The notes under the pieces: generated by a model | The model's database searches: none | Told to the model about the DNA's origin: nothing | Seen by the model: only the letters and a program-made list of their open reading frames with translations | In this document: in pieces, positions 1-7,500 of the stretch | How the letters are laid out: each line of letters opens with the position of its first letter | How positions within the stretch are numbered: position 1 is the stretch's first letter | NCBI GenBank assembly: GCA_018304165.1 | Contig: JAGVWS010000003.1 | Coordinates: 1 to 33,077, forward strand | DNA: 33,077 nucleotides | Reading direction: 5' to 3' | Source: Candidatus Pacearchaeota archaeon | GTDB taxonomy: Archaea > Nanobdellota > Nanobdellia > Pacearchaeales > GW2011-AR1 | Translations under genes and position numbers: made by a program

Positions 1-60
1 ATTTTACCTAAATGAGAACGCTCGGATTCAAAGTTCAAAGGTGGACGCTTCTCTGTCCGA
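1..60. repeat. 60-bp direct repeat, copy 1
   Basis: attttacctaaatgagaacgctcggattcaaagttcaaaggtggacgcttctctgtccga is identical to 2899-2958. Confidence 0.95.
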
Positions 61-132
61 ATCACGGTGGAGCTTTACAGCTCCAATACGCCCCCACCGA
101 ACTAAAAGAATTTCTCAAACGCCCTTATTTAT

Positions 133-1237
133 TTATAGATAATTGCGATGATTAGTATAATAAACTGCCAATAAAAAAAGACTTTATCACGTTAGGTTTT
201 CTTTGGATGCTTTGCATTTTAGATCTTACAAGCGGCGTAAATTCTTTCTTGTTTCTTGCTTGATGAGCTTTAAGTTTTACGTTTTTAAGGTAATTCCAGA
301 CTTCTTCATCAGGGTTTAAATCTGGAGAATAAGTTGGAAGATAATAAACTGCTATTTTACTTTTGTTTTCTTCAATAAAGTCTCTCACTGCTTTGGCAGT
401 GTGAGATGGAGCATTGTCTGTTATAACAATTATTTTTCTCCATCTATGGTTTTTCATTATTTGCCTCAGAAAATCAATAAATGTTTTTGAGTTAACATTT
501 TTCTTTTCAATCCTAAAAATCATTCTTCCAGCAGGGCTTATTGCGGATGAAACCGCAATGCTACCCCTGTTTCCAGTAACTTTTAGTTTTGGCGTTTCTC
601 CTTTCTTAGCCCATGTTGTTCCTAATACCGGAACAAGAGAAACGCTTGATTCATCCTGAAAGTAAAGCATTGCCTGCCATCTCCGTCGCTGTTCTTCAAT
701 GTCTGGCCATACTTCTCTAATCCACTTGTTTACTTTTCTCTGGTTTCTTTCTAATGCCATTTTCTCCGGCTTTTGCGGAGAAAATCCCAACTTTACCAGC
801 ATTCTCCAAACATTTGAGAAATGAATATCTTTTCCAAATTTACTTTTTATCACCTGCTTTATTTTTTTACAATCCCATAATGGTATTTCAAAACCATAAT
901 TAATTGCAGACTTTTCTATTAATTTTATTAATCTTTTTGCCTCATTTTTTGTTATCTTTGGCTCGGCACCTTTCGCCTTCTTCATTCTCAAACTATCTTT
1001 TCCATTTTGTTTATACTTCCTAATCCACTTATAAACGGCATCAATAGTAACTCCAAAAAATTCAGATATTTCACTTATCTTTTTTCCTTGTTTGTACAAT
1101 TTTATTGATTGCAACCTCATATATTCAAGAGCTTGTCTTGGTATTTTTCTACCATCCTCTTTTTTCATATGAAATAGAAGAATTCTACCTTAATTAATCT
1201 TTCTAATCTTTATACCGATTAATGCAACTATCTATAA
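133..1237 (-). mobile_element. IS630-type insertion sequence (minimum extent)
   Basis: Inverted TTATAGATAATTGC (133-146) and GCAACTATCTATAA (1224-1237), 13/14 match, flank the transposase. Confidence 0.7.
152..1168 (-). CDS. IS630-family transposase
   Basis: N-terminal HTH (ISEFFGVTIDAVYKWIRKYK), DDE domain with FQDES, ITDNAPSHTAK and YLPTYSPDLNPDEEVWNYLK. Confidence 0.93.
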   Translation of the reverse strand: MKKEDGRKIPRQALEYMRLQSIKLYKQGKKISEISEFFGVTIDAVYKWIRKYKQNGKDSLRMKKAKGAEPKITKNEAKRLIKLIEKSAINYGFEIPLWDCKKIKQVIKSKFGKDIHFSNVWRMLVKLGFSPQKPEKMALERNQRKVNKWIREVWPDIEEQRRRWQAMLYFQDESSVSLVPVLGTTWAKKGETPKLKVTGNRGSIAVSSAISPAGRMIFRIEKKNVNSKTFIDFLRQIMKNHRWRKIIVITDNAPSHTAKAVRDFIEENKSKIAVYYLPTYSPDLNPDEEVWNYLKNVKLKAHQARNKKEFTPLVRSKMQSIQRKPNVIKSFFIGSLLY

Positions 1238-1276
1238 TTCTAATAATAAAAACGCACACAAGTATTTATAGTTTTG

Positions 1277-1993
1277 CTAAGATCTAGATTTTTCAACTAT
1301 TGAACAAAATTCTGTCCACCAATCTTTTCTAGTGGTGCTCATTTTATCTTCAAGTTCCTTTCTTTCAGCGATGACTTCATCGCTATCTTTTTTATCAGGG
1401 TCGAATTCTTCTCTTCTAAATGATCGAACATAATCTTGGTGAGCAGATAAAGCAGGTATTAATTTCTCAAACTCTTTATCTCCAACTTGTCTTCTATGTA
1501 GTTCGTAATCTCTATATCTCCAAATTAACATGTGAGGATAAATCGGAGCCTCATATTTAGCTAGAGTTTCTAAACACTCATTTAAAGAATTTCCTACCGC
1601 AAAAGATGCTCCAGCTCTCTCTATATCTTCATCAGAAAAACCAGTAGTAAAAATCCTTCTAAAGTCTGGATGAACTTCGATCCCAGATACTACCTCGGGT
1701 TGAGGCATATAATAGGTTTGTGTAATTCTTTTTATTAGTCTTTCTTTAGGTAATTCAACATTTGCTGGTAAAACGCCTTCTTTTTTTAGTTGATAGTCTG
1801 TAAAACTAATATCTTTAGGTTCATGATGATAATAACCATGCATACCAGATTCGAACAATTCGTATTTTGGTAAAATCCTTAAAGGATCAGTACCTTGCTC
1901 CGCTTGAAAATCACAAGCTTTAAGCCAACTTTCTAAGCCATTGGCTAAGTAAGCTGGTTCATTCCCAAAATCAGTTAAACCTTTATTAGTCAT
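1277..1993 (-). CDS. hypothetical protein, 238 aa
   Basis: Long ORF, no family recognised. Confidence 0.7.
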   Translation of the reverse strand: MTNKGLTDFGNEPAYLANGLESWLKACDFQAEQGTDPLRILPKYELFESGMHGYYHHEPKDISFTDYQLKKEGVLPANVELPKERLIKRITQTYYMPQPEVVSGIEVHPDFRRIFTTGFSDEDIERAGASFAVGNSLNECLETLAKYEAPIYPHMLIWRYRDYELHRRQVGDKEFEKLIPALSAHQDYVRSFRREEFDPDKKDSDEVIAERKELEDKMSTTRKDWWTEFCSIVEKSRS

Positions 1994-2067
1994 TTTATTA
2001 CTCCTTAATAATTACTATAATTATAGTATGTATTTAAATAATAGCTACCACTTAATGTTGTAGTAAT

Positions 2068-2826
2068 ATGGAAATAGTTAATTACTTGGAAGCTTTAGGA
2101 TTGACAATTCCCGAAGCCCAGATTTATCTAGAGTTGCTTAAGATTGGCGAATCTAGAACTGGAAAGCTTTGTAATAATCTTGATATCCCTAATTCTCATG
2201 TTTATCGTCAGCTTGATTCTCTTATAAAGAAAGGTTTAGTGACTTACAAAATTGCTAATAACGTTAAGATATTCTCTGCTAACAGCCCCGAAAGCCTTAG
2301 TCTTTTGTATCAAAAGAAGAGGGATGAACTGAAAAGTCAAGAAAAAATTCTTGAGAAAGCTATGTCTACTTTACGAGAGTCTCCTAAAACTAAAGAGACT
2401 ATTGCTGATTACAAATATTTTGAGGGGGTTAATGGTATTAAGGCTATGTGGCTTGAGATAAATGATTTACTTATTCCGAAGTCTGAAGCTTTTTATTATG
2501 CTGGAATTGTTGAATCTTGGAAAGCTCTAGAGCCATTCTACTTAGAACATCATAAGATTAAGAGCAAGAAAAGAGTAATGTTAAACATGATTCTGCCAAA
2601 AGATGCTCGTTCTGCAGGAGAAGTTCGTAAAAAACTAGGATATTTTAATTATAGGCTTTTAGACATCAAGAATGAAGGAGAATTCGGAGTTTATGAGAAC
2701 TTTATTGTTATTCAAAATACCAGCAAAAAGGAAAAGATTCCCCGAGCCTTTTTAATCAAAGATCAGATATTCATAGTGACATTCAGAGAAATATTCAACA
2801 GAATGTGGGAAATGTCTAAGAAATAA
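2068..2826 (+). CDS. TrmB-family transcriptional regulator
   Basis: N-terminal winged HTH (LGLTIPEAQIYLELLKIGESRTGKLCNNLDIPNSHVYRQLDSLIKKGLV) followed by a TrmB-like effector region. Confidence 0.88.
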   Translation: MEIVNYLEALGLTIPEAQIYLELLKIGESRTGKLCNNLDIPNSHVYRQLDSLIKKGLVTYKIANNVKIFSANSPESLSLLYQKKRDELKSQEKILEKAMSTLRESPKTKETIADYKYFEGVNGIKAMWLEINDLLIPKSEAFYYAGIVESWKALEPFYLEHHKIKSKKRVMLNMILPKDARSAGEVRKKLGYFNYRLLDIKNEGEFGVYENFIVIQNTSKKEKIPRAFLIKDQIFIVTFREIFNRMWEMSKK

Positions 2827-2898
2827 ATTCATACCACTGCAAGATACATTGATAGGTTCACGCCCCCACCTGCTCGCATCCTCATTCTTAATAAATTT

Positions 2899-2958
2899 AT
2901 TTTACCTAAATGAGAACGCTCGGATTCAAAGTTCAAAGGTGGACGCTTCTCTGTCCGA
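2899..2958. repeat. 60-bp direct repeat, copy 2
   Basis: Identical to 1-60; directly abuts the tRNA-Glu T-arm. Confidence 0.95.
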
Positions 2959-3069
2959 TTCGAACCCGGGTTACCGGCTTTCTTCTGTCCTCCTGCTGGA
3001 GATATCGGAACCTTTTTGAGGTTCTGATCATCGAAAGGCCGGAGTCCTTGGCCTCTAGACTATGGGGGC
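2958..3069 (-). tRNA. tRNA-Glu (UUC) 5' part plus T-loop, with 52-nt intron (2980-3031); 3' T-stem and acceptor not contiguous
   Basis: GCCCCCA-TA-GTC...GAC-T-CCGGC-CTTTCG [intron] A-GCCGG-TAAC-CCGGG-TTCGAAT; expected CCCGG-TGGGGGC does not follow. Confidence 0.75.
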
Positions 3070-3360
3070 ATCTAGAAATAAATAGAGAAAAGAGATTTTT
3101 AAACCTTAACATATTGGTTCTTTGTTGTTAAAGTCTTAAAAATTTTATGAATTTTTTAAACCTATAGTAAAGGACATAAGTTTTTCACCATTAATAGACG
3201 ATAGAATTATATCAAAAAATCAAAATTAATCCTTATTGAGATGTTTACCGAAGATAATTTTATTTTTATCGCCGATTGACTAATAAAAGTTATTTATGTT
3301 TTGAGCTAATATTAATGTCCTTAGCTATAATGATGAAACCAAGGATGACTTTAGATAAAA

Positions 3361-4434
3361 TTATTTTTCTTTTTCAGGCTTTAGCTCTTCCTTTGCTATT
3401 TCATAAGGACTTATTTTATCAATGAATACTCTTCTAAAAGAATCCCATTTCTTGCTGACGTCAGCAAATAATTCTCTTAAGTTGCTAGGACTATACTTGG
3501 CTAAAGGATGACCTTTATAAGTAACGCCTCCGGAATCCTCTGTGAATTGTTCATCCCTACCTTCGCCAAGCCAAAAATTGTCAAGGTTGCCATCTCTGTC
3601 GTCGTCGTGCATCCAAATAGTGAATTTAATGTCTTTGTCTAAATCTTTTCTTCTCATTTTCCAATCAACAATTAAAGAATTATTCTGGTCACTAAAGACA
3701 GCTTGAGAAAAAAAGTGAAGTCTATACACAGAATCATTAAGATCTGCTGATAAATTTGCAGAAAAATTCCCGAGAGAAGGGAAAACTCCCGGTCTGTTAT
3801 TATCAGTAATAACATAATGAGAAGAATCAATAGTTGATGGCAGGGCTTGAATAAAAGGCAGAGCATTTCTCCACTCAGTTTTAGCTATCCATTTGTCAAA
3901 TTCTAAAATTTTAGCCCATTTAGAAACATTTGCCCTCTCTTTAGAGTAAGAATCAGAATTATTTTTATCAATAGTTATAGTACTTGAACCTCTCAATGGC
4001 GAAAAGCTTTCATAATATACCTCTCCATCTCTGGATTGAGAATACCAGGAAAAGCCTTCATTTTTTTTAGCAATAATTGTTCTAATCCTTTCTTCATCTA
4101 AATATGGATAATCATGAATAATACTGACACTCATGCTTTCACCGTTATTGTCAATATCAGCGCCAATAGTTGTAATACCGCGACTATCGCCGAGATATTC
4201 TAATTCCTTGACTTTAACGCCTTTCTCTGAAGTCTCAAAATACTTCTTAGTCTCAAGCTTGGGCATATAATAAGCGACAGCTTCCGTAAGCTTAGAATCA
4301 TCACGCATAATGACTGCGGGTTCTGCCGTCTTATCAGTTGGTTTTCCGGCCGGCTCTTCCTGAGCGGAAGCGGAGGAAAAAGCTAAACTGCCAAGAAGAA
4401 GTGCGGAGCAGACCAACCTTTCAAGCGAATGCAT
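3361..4434 (-). CDS. secreted hypothetical protein
   Basis: Signal peptide MHSLERLVCSALLLGSLAFSSASAQ; no family recognised. Confidence 0.75.
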   Translation of the reverse strand: MHSLERLVCSALLLGSLAFSSASAQEEPAGKPTDKTAEPAVIMRDDSKLTEAVAYYMPKLETKKYFETSEKGVKVKELEYLGDSRGITTIGADIDNNGESMSVSIIHDYPYLDEERIRTIIAKKNEGFSWYSQSRDGEVYYESFSPLRGSSTITIDKNNSDSYSKERANVSKWAKILEFDKWIAKTEWRNALPFIQALPSTIDSSHYVITDNNRPGVFPSLGNFSANLSADLNDSVYRLHFFSQAVFSDQNNSLIVDWKMRRKDLDKDIKFTIWMHDDDRDGNLDNFWLGEGRDEQFTEDSGGVTYKGHPLAKYSPSNLRELFADVSKKWDSFRRVFIDKISPYEIAKEELKPEKEK

Positions 4435-4488
4435 AAAGAATAGCAGACAAGAAGCCTATTTAACAATTACTATAATAAAAAACAATCA

Positions 4489-4872
4489 TCAAAACCTCAG
4501 GTACTTAACATATTTTCCAACAATTGGCACTTCCCTGAATTCACCGCCTATTGCGTAGAACCAGCTCAATATCCAAAGAAGCACGGCTGCTATGTAAATG
4601 AGCGGGCCGATAATCCATCCGAATCCGGGGAGGGATACTGCTATTGATGAAATTAAGTATACTACAAATACCAGCAGGGACTGCTTTGCGTAGAACATCA
4701 CGTAGCGGTCGCTCCTTCTGGCGAGCAATGCAATGACAAATCCGGCAAGGCTGAAAAAAGTAGCTATGAAAGCAAAGAGCTTGCTGTCGTCGTTGAGAAC
4801 TTCATTAATATTATTTTCAATTCTTTTTATTTCCCTGTCAATGCCCTTTCTGCTTTTTGCTTTTTTCGCCAT
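4489..4872 (-). CDS. small membrane protein, DUF4870/Tic20-like
   Basis: FYAKQSLLVFVVYLISSI...GWIIGPLIYIAAVLLWILSWFYAIGGEFREVPIVGKYV. Confidence 0.7.
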   Translation of the reverse strand: MAKKAKSRKGIDREIKRIENNINEVLNDDSKLFAFIATFFSLAGFVIALLARRSDRYVMFYAKQSLLVFVVYLISSIAVSLPGFGWIIGPLIYIAAVLLWILSWFYAIGGEFREVPIVGKYVKYLRF

Positions 4873-4875
4873 TTT

Positions 4876-5019
4876 TTAGTTCAAAAACAATACTTTAATT
4901 GCCCCCAATAATAAAGATAGTGGTATGGTTATTTTAAAATATTTTTGGTTAGTGAAAAACGGAATTAAATTTAATATTATTATTACCAATCCAAAGAGCA
5001 AGTTAGTAATATCTATCAT
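4876..5019 (-). CDS. small membrane protein, 47 aa
   Basis: MIDITNLLFGLVIIILNLIPFFTNQKYFKITIPLSLLLGAIKVLFLN; ATGA overlap with upstream ORF. Confidence 0.6.
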   Translation of the reverse strand: MIDITNLLFGLVIIILNLIPFFTNQKYFKITIPLSLLLGAIKVLFLN

Positions 5020-5174
5020 TTGATTACTCTTCCCATAGCTTCAAATAAAGTTGCTATTATTAAAGCTATTAAACCATAATCTCCCCTGCCAATTAAGATT
5101 AGTACTGCGCCCAGCATAGCAACAAGTGCCATTATCATATTTAATGGCTCTATTGAATATCCTTTCTCATTCAT
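5016..5174 (-). CDS. small membrane protein, 52 aa
   Basis: MNEKGYSIEPLNMIMALVAMLGAVLILIGRGDYGLIALIIATLFEAMGRVIK; ATGA overlaps on both sides. Confidence 0.6.
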   Translation of the reverse strand: MNEKGYSIEPLNMIMALVAMLGAVLILIGRGDYGLIALIIATLFEAMGRVIK

Positions 5175-5482
5175 TTTTCAGACTCCTTTATCAGTTTAAT
5201 TCCGCTTATTATCCCCCATATCCATGCTGCTATCGGAAGAATGAACATTACAGCAAATCCTAGAAACATGAGGGCAATCATTTCCGCTCCCATTGAAACA
5301 AGCACAATAAACATTCCTATAATCAGTCCTCCCAACGACATAACTAACTGCCATATTCCCTCCCTTGTTCTTCTGCCTATTAAAGTGCCAAGGCCCGGAA
5401 TAATTATTATATTGAGAATCAAAGCAACAATGGCAAGAGCCTCGCTGACTCTATGCTTTTTATTATCACCACCTTTTGCCAT
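5171..5482 (-). CDS. small membrane protein, 103 aa
   Basis: Three or more hydrophobic segments; stop overlaps next start by 4 nt. Confidence 0.7.
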   Translation of the reverse strand: MAKGGDNKKHRVSEALAIVALILNIIIIPGLGTLIGRRTREGIWQLVMSLGGLIIGMFIVLVSMGAEMIALMFLGFAVMFILPIAAWIWGIISGIKLIKESEK

Positions 5483-5732
5483 GATAAATGTTATGACTCT
5501 GCCTTTTTAAATGTTTTTTAAGATGCAGTATCTCCGATGAATAATTATTATAGCAGCATAAAAACAATATAGCTATTGGAAATAGTTCCATCGTTAGTCA
5601 GGTACAACATTTATAGCAGGTTCAACCTACCCATTAAGAGGATTTGCATTATTGGTTGATTCTTTAAATCTTCCTGCTAAATTTGGACTGTATCGGAGAT
5701 ATTCAGATCAAGCAGGCGAAAAGAATGAGGGA

Positions 5733-5805
5733 TGAGCCTGCGCAGATTTGAACCTACAGACCACCAGCGGGTCTCTAGGCTGTCCTGCAACCTATTCAAA
5801 TCTGC
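5733..5805 (-). other. tRNA 3'-end-like remnant within a strong inverted repeat
   Basis: 5733-5753 identical (21 nt) to the tRNA-Ile 3' end at 5828-5848; GCAGATTTGAA (5742-5752) pairs with TTCAAATCTGC (5795-5805). Confidence 0.55.
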
Positions 5806-5827
5806 TGATTGCTAATAAGGGAGTGAA

Positions 5828-5980
5828 TGAGCCTGCGCAGATTTGAACTGCGGACTTCCGGCTTTCTTAGCACGAATGCTGTGAAGCATTAATTGCCTTC
5901 AAATTTGCATTGATTTGCATCAGCGAAGGAAATCAACGTCGTATAAGACCGGCGTTCTAACCGGGCTGAACTACAGGCTC
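5828..5980 (-). tRNA. tRNA-Ile (anticodon UAU) with 78-nt intron (5864-5941) at the canonical 37/38 site
   Basis: GAGCCTG-TA-GTTC..GAAC-G-CCGGT-CTTATA[intron]A-GCCGG-AAGTC-CGCAG-TTCAAAT-CTGCG-CAGGCTC-A; all stems pair. Confidence 0.82.
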
Positions 5981-6098
5981 ACATCACTCACTCTTATCTA
6001 CAAATACTCACAAACACTGACTGCTCAATAAATCCAGAATATTATTTAAAGGTATTGTTGTGCATATCTTTTTATAGTTTTGATGGGAGAGTTAGGAT

Positions 6099-7295
6099 AT
6101 GCTAATCGGCCTTGTTGGCGCTCCGAATGTGGGGAAGAGCACGTTTTTCAAAGCTGCGACTCTCGCTGACATACTTATAGCAAATTATCCGTTTGCAACG
6201 ATAAAACCTAACAGAGGCGTGGCTTATGTAAGGATTGACTGTATTGACAAAGAGTTTAAAGTTAAGTGCGCTCCGCGGGAAGGATACTGCGTTAATGGAC
6301 AGAGGTTCGTACCGTTTGAATTAATGGATGTTGCAGGATTAGTGCCGGATGCTTCAAAAGGAAAAGGATTAGGAAACCAATTTCTTGATGATTTGAGGCA
6401 GGCAGACGCTTTTATTCAAATAGTAGATTTGTCCGGGGAGACTAATGAGGAGGGAAAAGCAGTAGAGGATTATTATCCCGGGAAGAGCATTGCTTTTTTG
6501 GAGAAGGAAATTGACTTATGGTATGTCGGAATATTAAAAAAGGTCTGGCATGTTTTTGCAAGAACTGCCGAGATGCAGAAGCAGAACTTCGCTCAAGCTG
6601 TCGCAAAGCAATTCTCTGGATTGAAAGTCACTGAAGATGATGTCAAGAAAGTTCTGTTAAAATTAGGACAGGAGTACAATTCAGAAAAGCCTACGAAATG
6701 GAGCGATGAGCAGCTGTTTGAGTTTGCAAGCCAGCTCAGAAAATTAACAAAGCCGATGGTTATAGTTGGAAATAAGATTGATACATTAAGAGCCAGGGAA
6801 AATTTTGATAAAATTGCCGGGGAATTTCCGGATTATAATATTATTCCGTGCTCTGCCGAAAGCGAGCTGGCTTTAAGAGAAGCTGCTAAAGCAGGAATAA
6901 TTGATTATATCCCCGGAGATAATTATTTTAAGGTAAAAGATGAGAGCAAGTTAAGTGACAAGCAAAATAAGGCCCTGAAGTTTATTAAAGAAAAGATACT
7001 TGATGTTTACGGAAGCACCGGAGTGCAGAAAGTTTTGGATTATGCAGTTTTTGATATGTTGAATTATATTGCTGTGTTTCCTGCGGGCGTTAAGAAACTA
7101 GCAGACAGCAAGGGAAATATACTGCCGGACTGTTTCTTGATTCCGAGAGGCAGCACAGCTCTTGACTTTGCATATAAACTGCACACTGACTTTGGAAAGA
7201 ACTTTGTCAAGGCAATTGATGTGAGGACAAAGCTGGCTGTAGGGAAAGAACATAAACTGAAGCATAGAGATGGAATCGAGATATTGACGAGATAA
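6099..7295 (+). CDS. YchF/Obg-like GTPase with C-terminal TGS domain
   Basis: G1 GAPNVGKST, DVAGLV, GNKID; TGS-like C-terminus (CFLIPRGSTALDFAYKLHTDFGKNFVKAIDVRT). Confidence 0.92.
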   Translation: MLIGLVGAPNVGKSTFFKAATLADILIANYPFATIKPNRGVAYVRIDCIDKEFKVKCAPREGYCVNGQRFVPFELMDVAGLVPDASKGKGLGNQFLDDLRQADAFIQIVDLSGETNEEGKAVEDYYPGKSIAFLEKEIDLWYVGILKKVWHVFARTAEMQKQNFAQAVAKQFSGLKVTEDDVKKVLLKLGQEYNSEKPTKWSDEQLFEFASQLRKLTKPMVIVGNKIDTLRARENFDKIAGEFPDYNIIPCSAESELALREAAKAGIIDYIPGDNYFKVKDESKLSDKQNKALKFIKEKILDVYGSTGVQKVLDYAVFDMLNYIAVFPAGVKKLADSKGNILPDCFLIPRGSTALDFAYKLHTDFGKNFVKAIDVRTKLAVGKEHKLKHRDGIEILTR

Positions 7296-7500
7296 TTAAG
7301 AATCTACTAATAACCCGATTATAACGATTTAGCACCAATTATGCTAGTAAAAATTAAATACGATTATTAATAATCTTGACAAATGCTCTAAACTATTGAT
7401 AACCTTATTTTGCTAATGGGTTGGCGCCATATAAGTTAATTTGTACGCAACATTAGAGTTAATTAATAACTGAGAGAATTAATGACAATTAGGCTAATTA

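Noticed and set aside
2910-3131. 73-aa plus-strand ORF
   Set aside because: Overlaps the 60-bp repeat and the tRNA-Glu; not protein-like.
5864-5941. Possible C/D box sRNA in the tRNA-Ile intron
   Set aside because: CTGATG-like elements present, but no clear C/D plus C'/D' arrangement.
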